A stretch of 64,000 nucleotides of DNA, from assembly GCA_945910005.1 (NCBI GenBank), contig CAMDTW010000642.1, positions 1,798,001-1,862,000 on the forward strand, written 5' to 3'. This stretch comes from Isoperla grammatica. Taxonomy: Eukaryota; Arthropoda; Insecta; Plecoptera; Perlodidae. The position numbers and the translations under genes were made by a program. Under the pieces are notes generated by a model that worked only from the letters and a program-made list of their open reading frames with translations, did no database searches and was not told where the DNA came from. Shown here in pieces: positions 39,401 to 50,376 of the stretch. Position 1 is the first letter of the stretch. Each line of letters opens with the position of its first letter.

Positions 39401-42400
39401 ATATGTTGCATGTAGTGGCTTTCATGTCACTGACATAGCGCAGGGTTTATCAAGTAAAGTCACCGTCACAATAGAGGAAACATGCGTTGTCCTCATATGT
39501 TGCATGAAGTGGCTTCTATTCACTGACTTAGCGCAGGGTTTATCAAGTACAGTCACCTGCACAAGCGAGGAAACATGCGTTGTCCTCATACGTTTCATGT
39601 AGTGGCTTCTATGTCACTGACTTAGCGCAGGGTTTATCAAGTACAGTCACCTTCACAAGTGAGGAAACATGAGTTGTCCTCATATTTTGCATGAAGTGGC
39701 TTTCATGTTACTGACTTAGCGCAGGGTTTATCAAGTACAGTCACCTTCACAAGCGAGGAAACATGCGTTGTTCTCATATGTTGCATGAAGTGGCTTTCAT
39801 GTCACTGACTTAGCGCAGGGTTTATCAAGTACAGTCACCGTCACAAGCGAGGAAACATGCGTTGTCCTCATACGTTGCATGTAGTGGCTTCTATGTCACT
39901 GACTTAGCGCAGGGTTTATCAAGTACAGTCACCTTCACAAGCGAGGAAACATGCGTTGTTCTCATATGTTGCATGAAGTGGCTTTCTTGTCACTGACTAA
40001 GCGCAGGGTTTATCAAGTACAGTCACCGTCACAAGCGAGGAAACATGCGTTGTTCTCATATGTTGCATGAAGTGGCTTTCATGTCACTGACTTAGCGTAG
40101 GGTTTATCAAGTACAGTCACCGTCACAAGCAAGGAAACATGCGTTGTCCTGATATGTTGCATGTAGTAGCTTCTATGTCACTGACTAAGTGCAGGGTTTA
40201 TCAAGTACAGTCACTGTCACAAGCAAGGAAACATGCGTTGTCCTGATATGTTGCATGTAGTGGCTTCTATGTCACTGACTTAGCGCAGGGTTTATCAAGT
40301 ACAGTCACCGTCACAAGCAAGGAAACATGCGTTGTCCTCATACGTTGCATGTAGTGGCTTCTATGTCACTGACTTAGCGCAGGGTTTATCAAGTACAGTC
40401 ACCGTCACAAGCAAGGAAACATGCGTTGTCCTCATACGTTGCATGTAGTGGCTTCTATGTCACTGACATAACGCAGGGTTTATCAAGTACAGTCACCGTC
40501 ACAAGCAAGGAAACATGCGTTGTCCTGATATGTTGCATGTAGTGGCTTCTATGTCACAGACTTAGCGCAGGGTTTATCAAGTACAGTCACCGTCACAAGC
40601 GAGGAAACATGCGTTGTCCTCATATGTTGCATGTAGTGGCTTCTATGTCACTGACTTAGCGCAGGGTTTATCAAGTACAGTCACCTTCACAAGCGAGGAA
40701 ACATGCGTTGTTCTCATATGTTGCATGAAGGGGCTTTCATGTCACTGACTTAGCGCAGGGTTTATCAAGTACAGTCACCGTCACAAGCGAGGAAACATGC
40801 GTTGTTCTCATATGTTGCATGAAGTGGCTTTCATGTCACTGACTTAGCGCAGGGTTTATCAAGTACAGTCACCGTCACAAGCAAGGAAACATGCATTGTC
40901 CTGATATGTTGCATGAAGTGGCTTCTATGTCACTGACTTAGCGCAGGGTTTATCAAGTACAGTCACCGTCACAAGCGAGGAAACATGCGTTGTCCTCATA
41001 TGTTGCATGTAGTGGCTTCTATGTCACTGACTTAGCGCAGGGTTTATCAAGTACAGTCACCGTCACAAGCGAGGAAACATGCGTTGTCCTCATATGTCGC
41101 ATGCAGTGGCTTCTATGTCACTGACTTAGCGCAGGGTTTATCATGTACAGTCACCGTCATTTGCAAGGAAACATGCGTTGTCCTGATATGTTGCATGTAG
41201 TGGCTTCTATGTCACTGACTTAGCGCAGGGTTTATCAAGTACAGTCACCGTCACAAGCAAGGAAACCTGCGTTGTCCTGATACGTTGCATGTAGTGGCTT
41301 CTATGTCACTGACTTAGCGCAGGGTTTATCAAGTAAAGTAACCGTCACAAGCAAGGAAACATGCGTTGTCCTGATATGTTGCATGTAGTGGCTTCTATGT
41401 CACTGACTTAGCGCAGGGTTTATCAAGTACAGTCACCGTCACAATAAGGAAAACATGCGTTGTCCTGATATGTTGCATGAAGTGGCTTCTATGTCACTGA
41501 CTTAGCGCAGGGTTTATCAAGTACAGTCACTGTCACAAGCGAGGACACATGCGTTGTCCTGATACGTTGCATGTAGTGGCTTCTATGTCACTGACTTACC
41601 GCAGGGTTTATCAAGTACAGTCACCGACACAAGCAAGGAAACATGCGTTGTCCTCATACGTTGCATGAAGTGGCTTCTATGTCACTGACTTAGCGCAGGG
41701 TTTATCAAGTACAGTCACCGTCACAATAGAGGAAACATGCGTTGTCCTGATATGTTGCATGTAGTGCCTTCTATGTCACTGACTTAGCGCAGGGTTTATC
41801 AAGTACAGTCACCGTCACAAGCAAGGAAACATGCGTTGTCCTGATATGTTGCATGTAGTGGCTTCTATGTCACTGACTAAGCGCAGGGTTTATCAAGTAC
41901 AGTCACCGTCACAAGCAACGAAACTTGCGTTGTCCTGATATGTTGCATGAAGTGGCTTTCATGTCACTGACTTAGCGCAGGGTTTATCAAGTACAGTCAC
42001 CGTCACAAGCAAGGAAACATGCGTTGTCCTCATACGTTGAATGTAGTGGCTTCTATGTCACTTACCTAGCGCAGGGTTTATCAAGTACAGTCACCGTCAC
42101 AAGCAAGGAAACATGCGTTGTCCTCATACGTTGCATGTAGTGGCTTCTATGTCACTGACTTAGCGCAGGGTTTATCAAGTACAGTCACCGTCACAAGCAA
42201 GGAAACATGCGTTGTCCTCATACGTTGCATGTAGTGGCTTCTTTGTCACTGACTTAGCGCAGGGTTTATCAAGTACAGTCACCGTCACAAGCGAGGAAAC
42301 ATGCGTTTTCCTGATATGTTGCATGTAGTGGCTTTCATGTCACTGACATAGCGCAGGGTTTATCAAGTACAGTCACCGTCACAAGCAAGGAAACATGCGT

Positions 42401-42490
42401 TGTCCTGATATGTTGCATGTAGTGGCTTTCATGTCACTGACAAAGCGCAGGGTTTATCAAGTACAGTCACCGTCACAAGCAAGGAAACAT
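30427..42490 (+). repeat. 12,079-bp higher-order unit, copy B
   Basis: This is the direct tandem partner of 18348-30426 in the same orientation. Private bases include T at 31766, A at 31886, A at 31896 and A at 38684; I noticed fewer than ten differences over the whole unit, which implies about 99.9% identity. The copies part at 30412 versus 42491: copy A has ACATGCGTTG where the sequence after copy B has ACATACCTTG. That position is where the array leaves this unit and continues with the type seen at 22189 and 34268. Confidence 0.92.
36514..36752 (+). repeat. Second occurrence of the two truncated monomers (74 bp and 71 bp)
   Basis: These are the exact copies, 12079 bp downstream, of the truncated units at 24435 and 24603, with one full-length monomer between them. 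Both deletion junctions are unchanged, so they were carried along by the large duplication rather than arising again. Confidence 0.88.
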
Positions 42491-42856
42491 ACCTTGTCCT
42501 CATACGTTGCATGTAGTGGCTTTCATGTCACTGACTTAGCGCAGGGTTTATCAAGTACAGTGACCGTCACAAGCGTGGAAACATGCGTTGTCATTTTATG
42601 TTGCATGTAGTAGCTTTTATGTCAATGACTTAGCGCAGGGCTTATCAAGTACAGTCACCGTCACAAGCAAGGAAACATGCGTTGTCCTGATACGTTGCAT
42701 GTAGTGGCTTCTATGTCACTGACTTAGCGCAGGGTTTATCGAGTACAGTCACCGTTACAAGCAAGGAAACATGCGTTGTCCTGATACGTTGCATGTAGTG
42801 GCTTCTATGTCACTGACTTAGCGCAGGGTTTATCGAGTACAGTCACCGTCACAAGC

Positions 42857-43880
42857 GAGGAAACATGCGTTGTCCTGATATGTTGCATGTTGTGGCTTTC
42901 ATGTCACTGACATAGCGCAGGGTTTATCAAGTACAGTTACCGTCACAATAGAGGAAACATGCGTTGTCCTCATATATTGCATGAAGTGGCTTCTATGCCA
43001 CTGACGGTTTATCAAGTACAGTCACCGTCACAAGCAAGGAAACATGCGTTGTCCTGATACGTTGCATGTAGTGGCTTCTGTGTCACTGACTTAGCGCAAG
43101 GTTTATCAAGTACAGTCACCGTCACAAGCAAGGAAACATGCGTTGTCCTCATACGTTGCATGTAGTGGCTTTCATGTCACTGACTTAGCGCAGGGTTTAT
43201 CAAGTACAGTCACCGTCACAAGCAAGGAAACATGCGTTGTCCTGATATGTTGCATGTAGTGGCTTCTATGTCACTGACTTAGCGCAGAGTTTATCAAGAA
43301 CAGTTTCCGTCACAAACGAGGAAACATGCGTTGTCCTGATATGTTGCATGTAGTGGCTTTCATGTCACTGACAAAGCGCAGGCTTTATCAAGTACAGTCA
43401 CCGTCACAAGCGAGAAAACATGCGTTGTCCTGATATGTTGCATGTAGTGGCTTTCATGTCACTGACATAGCGCAGGGTTTATCAAGTACAGTCACCGTCA
43501 AAATAGAGGAAACATGCGTTGTCCTCATATGTTGCATGAAGTGGCTCCTATGTCACTGACTTAGCGCAGGGTTTATCAAGTACAGTCACCGTCACAAGCG
43601 AAGAAACATGCGTTGTCCTAATACGTTGCATGTAGTGGCTTCTATGTCACTGACTTAGCGCAGGGTTTATCAAGTACAGTCACCTTCACAAGTGAGGAAA
43701 CATGGGTTGGCCTCATATGTTGCATGAAGTGGCTTTCATGTCACTGACTTAGCGCAGGGTTTATCAAGTACAGTCACCGTAAAAGCTAGGAAACATGCGT
43801 TGTTCTCATACGTTGCATGTAGTGGCTTCTATGTCACTGACTTAGCGCAGGGCTTATCAAGTACAGTCACCTTCACAAGC
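42857..43880 (+). repeat. 11-monomer higher-order repeat, copy 1 (1024 bp)
   Basis: This is the first of two tandem ~1.03-kb units. The variant ATGTTGTGGC at 42887 recurs at 43911 (1024 bp). After the 9-bp deletion near 42998 the offset becomes 1033 bp: CAGTTTCCG 43301 versus 44334, and AAAAGCTAGG 43781 versus 44814. 1034 would be eleven full monomers. Rare variants 'gggttggcc' and 'gaagaaac' occur in both units. The unit limits are set to the nearest monomer. A second pair lies 11440 bp downstream (from 54297). Confidence 0.85.
42953..43037 (+). repeat. Truncated monomer, 85 bp
   Basis: 'gccactgac' joins 'ggtttatc', with the nine bases 'ttagcgcaa' missing relative to the sister monomer near 44026. 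The deletion explains the change of offset from 1024 to 1033 bp inside the 11-monomer pair. It is copied at 54393-54477. Confidence 0.9.
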
Positions 43881-44913
43881 GAGGAAACATGCGTTGTCCT
43901 GATATGTTGCATGTTGTGGCTTTCATGTCACTGACATAGCGCAGGGTTTATCAAGTACAGTTACCGTCACAATAGAGGAAACATGCGTTGTCCTCATATA
44001 TTGCATGAAGTGGCTTCTATGCCACTGACTTAGCGCAAGGTTTATCAAGTACAGTCACCGTCACAAGCAAGGAAACATGCGTTGTCCTGATACGTTGCAT
44101 GTAGTGGCTTCTGTGTCACTGACTTAGCGCAAGGTTTATCAAGTACAGTCACCGTCACAAGCAAGGAAACATGCGTTGTCCTCATACGTTGCATGTAGTG
44201 GCTTTCATGTCACTGACTTAGCGCAGGGTTTATCAAGTACAGTCACCGTCACAAGCAAGGAAACATGCGTTGTCCTGATATGTTGCATGTAGTGGCTTCT
44301 ATGTCACTGACTTAGCGCAGAGTTTATCAAGAACAGTTTCCGTCACAAACGAGGAAACATGCGTTGTCCTGATATGTTGCATGTAGTGGCTTTCATGTCA
44401 CTGACAAAGCGCAGGCTTTATCAAGTACAGTCACCGTCACAAGCGAGAAAACATGCGTTGTCCTGATATGTTGCATGTAGTGGCTTTCATGTCACTGACA
44501 TAGCGCAGGGTTTATCAAGTACAGTCACCGTCAAAATAGAGGAAACATGCGTTGTCCTCATATGTTGCATGAAGTGGCTCCTATGTCACTGACTAAGCGC
44601 AGGGTTTATCAAGTACAGTCACCGTCACAAGCGAAGAAACATGCGTTGTCCTAATACGTTGCATGTACCGGCTTCTATGTCACTGACTTAGCGCAGGGTT
44701 TATCAAGTACAGTCACCTTCACAAGTGAGGAAACATGGGTTGGCCTCATATGTTGCATGAAGTGGCTTTCATGTCACTGACTTAGCGCAGGGTTTATCAA
44801 GTACAGTCACCGTAAAAGCTAGGAAACATGCGTTGTTCTCATACGTTGCATGTAGTGGCTTCTATGTCATGACTTAGCGCAGGGCTTATCAAGTACAGTC
44901 ACCTTCACAAGCA
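43881..44913 (+). repeat. 11-monomer higher-order repeat, copy 2 (1033 bp)
   Basis: This is the direct partner of 42857-43880. It lacks that copy's 9-bp deletion, reading 'gacttagcgcaagg' near 44026. Private differences are 'gtaccggc' near 44666, 'gactaagcg' near 44591 and the one-base deletion in 'atgtcatgac' near 44865. A single-copy relative of the unit, without the tandem doubling, lies at about 22380-23040 and 34460-35120, so the doubling is younger than the split between those blocks and this one. Confidence 0.8.
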
Positions 44914-47073
44914 AGGAAACATGCGTTGTTCTCATATGTTGCATAAAGTGGCTTTCATGTCACTGACTTAGCGCAGGGTTTATCAAGTACAGTCACCGTC
45001 ACAATAGAGGAAACATGCGTTGTCCTGATATGTTGCATGTAGTGGCTTCTATGTCACTGACTTAGCGCAGGGTTTATCAAGTACAGTCACCGTCACAAGC
45101 GAGGAAACATGCGTTGTCCTCATATGTTGCATGTAGTGGCTTCTATGTCACTGACTTAGCGCAGGGTTTATCAAGTACAGTCACCTTCACAAGCGAGGAA
45201 ACATGCGTTGTTCTCATATGTTGCATAAAGTGGCTTTCATGTCACTGACTTAGCGCATTGTTTATCAAGTACAGTCACCGTCACAAGCGAGGAAACATGC
45301 GTTGTGCTCATATGTTGCATGAAGTGGCTTTCATGTCACTGACTTAGCGCAGGGTTTATCAAGTACAGTCACAGTCACAAGCAAGGAAACATGCGTTGTC
45401 CTGATATGTTGCATGTAGTGGCTTCTATGTCACTGACTAAGCGCAGGGTTTATCAAGTACAGTCACCGTCACAAGCAAGGAAACATGCGTTGTCCTGATA
45501 TTTTGCATGTAGTGGCTTCTATGTCACTGACTTAGCGCAGGGTTTATCAAGTACAGTCACCGTCACAATAGAGGAAACATGCGTTGTCCTCATACGTTGC
45601 ATGTAGTGGCTTCTATGTCACTGACTTAGCGCAAGGTTTATCAAGTACAGTCACCGTCACAAGCAAGGAAACATGCGTTGTCCTGATATGATGCATGTAG
45701 TGGCTTCTATGTCACTGACTTAGCGCAGGGTTTATCAAGTACAGTCACCGTCACAATAGAGGAAACATGCGTTGTCCTCATACGTTGCATGTAGTGCCTT
45801 CTATGTCACTGACTTAGCGCAAGGTTTATCAAGTACAGTCACCGTCACAAGCAAGGAAACATGCGTTGTCCTGATATGTTGCATGTAGTGGCTTCTATGT
45901 CACTGACTTAGCGCAGGGTTTATCAAGTACAGTCACCGTCACAATAAAAAACATGCGTTGTCCTCATACGTTGCATGTAGTGGCTTCTATGTCACTGACT
46001 TAGTTCAGGGTTTATCAAGTACAGTCACCGTCACAAGCGAGGAAACATGCGTTGTTCTGATATGTTGCATGTAGTGGCTTTCATGTCACTGACTTAGCTC
46101 AAGGTTTATCAAGTACAGTCACCGTCACAAGCGTGGAAACATGCGTTGTCCTCATATGTTGCATGTAGTAGCTTTCATGTCACTGACTTAGCGCAGGGTT
46201 TATCAAGTACAGTCACCGTCACAATAGAGGAAACATGCGTTGTCCTCATATATTGCATGAAGTGGCTTCTATGTCACTGACTTAGCGCAGGGTTTATCAA
46301 GTATAGTCACCGTCACAAGCAAGAAACATGCGTTGTCCTGATATGTTGCATGAAGTGGCTTTCAGGTCACTGACTTAGCGCAGGGTTTATCAAGTACAGT
46401 CACCGTCACAAGCAAGGAAACATGCGTTGTCCTCATACGTGGCATGTAGTGGCTTCTATGTCACTTACCTAGCGCTGGGTTTATCAAGTACAGTCACCGT
46501 CACAAGCAAGGAAACATGCGTTGTCCTCATACGTTGCATGTAGTGGCTTCTTTGTCACTGACTTAGCGCAGGGTTTATCAAGTATAGTCACCGTCACAAG
46601 CAGGGAAACATGCGTTGTCCTCATACGTTGCATGTAGTGGCTTCTTTGTCTCTGACTTAGCGCAGGGTTTATCAAGTACAGTCACCGTCACAAGCAAGGA
46701 AACATGCGTTGTCCTGATACGTTGCATGTAGTGGCTTTCATGTCACTGACTTAGCGCAGGGTTTATCAAGTACTGTCACCGTCACAAGCAAGGAAACATG
46801 CGTTGTCCTCATACGTTGCATGTAGTGGCTTTCATGTCACTGGTTTAGCGCAGGGTTTATCAAGGACAGTGACCGTCACAAGCAAGGAAACATGCGTTGT
46901 CCTGATATGTTGCATGTAGTGGCTTCTATGTCACTGACTTAGCGCAGGGTTTATCAAGTACAGTCACCGTCACAAGCGAGGAAACATGCGTTGTCCTGAT
47001 ATGTTGCATGTAGTGGCTTTCATGTCACTGACATAGCGCAGGGTTTATCAAGTACAGTCACCGTCACAAGCAA

Positions 47074-47157
47074 GAAAACATGCGTTGTCCTGATATGTTG
47101 CATGTAGTGGCTTTCATGTCACTGTCATAGCGCAGGGTTAGTCACCGTCACAAGCAA
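47074..47157 (+). repeat. Truncated monomer, 84 bp
   Basis: 'gcgcagggtt' joins 'agtcaccg', with 10 bp ('tatcaagtac') missing. The same unit has a further 'ctgtcatag' variant. It is copied at 58514-58597. It is present in copies C and D and absent from the 12,079-bp units as far as I can see. Confidence 0.9.
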
Positions 47158-50100
47158 GGAAACATGCGTTGTCCTCATACGTTGCATGTAGTGGCTTTCA
47201 TGTCACTGACTTAGCTCAGGGTTTATCAAGTACAGTCACCGTCACAAGCAAGAAAACATGCGTTGTCCTGATACGTTGCATGTAGTGGCTTCTATGTCAC
47301 TGACTTAGCGCAGGGTTTATCGAGTACAGTCACCGTTACAAGCAAGGAAACATGCGTTGTCCTGATACGTTGCATGTAGTGGCTTCTATGTCACTGACTT
47401 AGCGCAGGGTTTATCGAGAACAGTCACCGTCACAAGCGAGGAAACATGCGTTGTCCTGATATGTTGCATGTAGTGGCTTTTATGTCACTGACATAGCGCA
47501 GGGTTTATCAAGTACAGTTACCGTCACAATAGAGGAAACATGCGTTGTCCTCATATATTGCATGAAGTGGCTTCTATGTCACTGACTTAGCGCAGGGTTT
47601 ATCAAGTACAGTCACCGTCACAAGCAAGGAAACATGCGTTGTCCTGATATGTTGCATTTAGTGGCTTCTATGTCACTGACTTAGCGCAAGGTTTATCAAG
47701 TACAGTCACCGTCACAAGCAAGGAAACATGCGTTGTCCTGATATGTTGCATGTAGTGGCTTCTATGTCACTGACTTAGCGCAGGGTTTATTAAGTACAGT
47801 CACCGTCACAAGCAAGGAAACATGCGTTGTCCTGATATGTTGCATGTAGTGCCTTCTATGTCACTGACTTAGCGCAGGGTTTATCAAGTACAGTCATCGT
47901 CACAAGCAAGGAAACATGCGTTGTCCTGATATGTTGCATGTAGTGGCTTCTATGTCACTGAATAAGCGCAGGGTTTATCAAGTACAGTCACCGTCACAAG
48001 CAACGAAACATGCGTTGTCCTGATATGTGGCATGAAGTGGCTTTCATGTCACTGACTTAGCGCAGGGTTAATCAAGTACAGTCACCGTCACAAGCAAGAA
48101 AACATGCGTTGTCCTCATACGTTGCATGTAGTGGCTTTTATGTCACTTACATAGCGAAGGGTTTATCAAGTACAGTCACCGTCACAAGCAAGGAAACATG
48201 CGTTGTCCTCATACGTTGCATGTAGTGGCTTCTATGCCACTGACTTAGCGCAGGGTTTATCAAGTACAGTCACCGTCACAAGAAAGGAAACATGCGTTGT
48301 CCTCATACGTTGCATGTAGTGGCTTCTTTGTCACTGACTTAGCGCAGGGTTTATCAAGTACAGTCACCGTCACAAGCAAGGAAACATGCGTTGTCCTGAT
48401 ACGTTGCATGTAGTGGCTTTCATGTCACTAACTTAGCGCAGGGTTTATCAAGTACAGTCACCGTCACAAGCAAGGAAACAAGCGTTGTCCTCATACGTTG
48501 CATGAAGTGGCTTTCATGTCACTGACTTAGCGCAGGGTTTATCAAGTACAGTGACCGTCACAAGCAAGGAAACATGCGTTGTCCTGATATGTTGCATGTA
48601 GTGGCTTCTATGTCACTGACTTAGCGCAGGGTTTATCAAGTACAGTCACCGTCACAAGCGAGGAATCATGCGTTGTCCTGATATGTTGCATGTAGTGGCT
48701 TTCATGTCACTGACATAGCGCAGGGTTTATCAAGAACAGTCACCGTCACAAGCAAGGAAACATGCGTTGTCCTGATATGTTGCATGTAGTGGCTTTCATG
48801 TCACTGACATAGCGCAGGGTTTATCAAGTACAGTCACCGTCACAAGCAAGGAAACATGCGTTGTCCTCATACGTTGCATGTAGTAGCTTTCATGTCACTG
48901 ACTTAGCGCAGGGTTTATCAAGTACAGTGACCGTCACAAGCAAGGAAACATGCGTTGTCCTGATATGTTGCATGAAGGGGCTTCTATGTCACTGACTTAG
49001 CGCAGGGTTTATCAATAACCGTCACCGTCACAAGCAAGGAAACATGCGTTGTCCTCATACGTTGCATGTAGTGGCTTCTATGTCACTGACTTAGCGCAGG
49101 GTTTATCAAGTACAGTCACCGTCACAAGCAAGGAAACATGCGTTTCCCTGATACGTTGCATGTAGTGGCTTCTATGTCACTGACTTAGCGCAGGGTTTAT
49201 CAAGTACAGTCACCGTAACAAGCAAGGAAACATGCGTTGTCCTGATACGTTGAATGTAGTGGCTTCTATGTCACTGACTTAGCGCAGGGTTTATCAAGTA
49301 CAGTCACCGTCACAAGCAAGGAAACATGCGTTGTCCTCATACGTTGCATGTAGTGGCTTCTATGTCACTGACTTAGCGCAGGGTTTATCAAGAACAGTCA
49401 CCGTCACAATAGAGGAAACATGAGTTGTCCTGATATTTTGCATGTAGTGGCTTCTATGTCACTGACTTAGCGCAAGGGTTTATCAAGTACAGTTACCGTC
49501 ACAATCGAGAAAAAATGCGTTGCCCTGATATGTTGCATGTAGTGGCTTCTATGTCACTGACTTAGCGCAGGGTTTATCAAGTACAGTCACCGTCACAAGC
49601 AAGGAAACATGCGTTGTCCTCATACGTTGCATGTAGTGGCTTTCATGTCACTGACTTTGCGCAGGGTTTATCAAGTACAGTCACCGTCACAAGCAAGGAA
49701 ACATCCGTTGTCCTCATACGTTGCATGTAGTAGCATCTATGTCACTGACTTAGCGCAAGGTTTATCAAGTACAGTCACCGTCACAAGCAAGGAAACATGC
49801 GTTGTCCTGATACGTTGCATGTAGTGGCTTCTATGTCACTGACTTAGCGCAAGGTTTATCAAGTACAGTCACTGTCACAAGCAAGGAAACATGCGTTTTC
49901 CCGATACGTTGCATGTAGTAGCTTCTATGTCACTGACTTAGCGCAGGGTTTATCAAGTACAGTCACGTCACAAGCGAGAAAACATGCGTTGTCCTGATAT
50001 GTTGCATGTAGTGGCTTCTATGTCACTGACTCAGCGCAGGGTTTATCAAGTACAGTCACCGTCACAAGCAAGGAAACATGCGTTGTCCTCATACGTTGCA

Positions 50101-50376
50101 TGTAGTGGCTTCTATGTCACTGACTTAGCGCAGGGTTTATCAAGTACAGTCACCGTCACAAGCAAGGAAACATGCGTTGTCCTCATACGTTGCATGTAGT
50201 GGCTTCTATGTCACTGACTTAGCGCAAGGTTTATCAAGTACAGTCACCGTCACAAGCAAGGTAACATGCGTTGTCCTCATACGTTGCATGTAGTGGCTTC
50301 TATGTCACTGACTAAGCGCAAGGTTTATCAAGTACAGTCACCGTCACAAGCAAGAAAACATGCGTAGTCCTCATAC

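Larger units (their letters stand above)
38937..50376 (+). repeat. 11,440-bp higher-order unit, copy C (~122 monomers)
   Basis: Markers recur 11440 bp downstream throughout: the 'aatcgagg' monomer 39002 versus 50442, CATTTGC 41160 versus 52600, TACACACTGA 39142 versus 50582, and the 84-bp monomer 47074 versus 58514. The match starts after mismatches at 38932 and 38936. The first 3.5 kb is also the end of the 12,079-bp unit, so that part exists three times in the window. 11440 is 122 x 94 minus 28; a 9-bp and a 10-bp internal deletion explain most of the shortfall. Confidence 0.92.

Noticed and set aside
46484..46675. Minus-strand 63-codon open frame (with a copy at 57924-58115) as an antisense gene
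   Set aside because: It is the reverse strand of two ordinary monomers, and its peptide simply repeats itself once per monomer. The copy comes from the 11,440-bp duplication.
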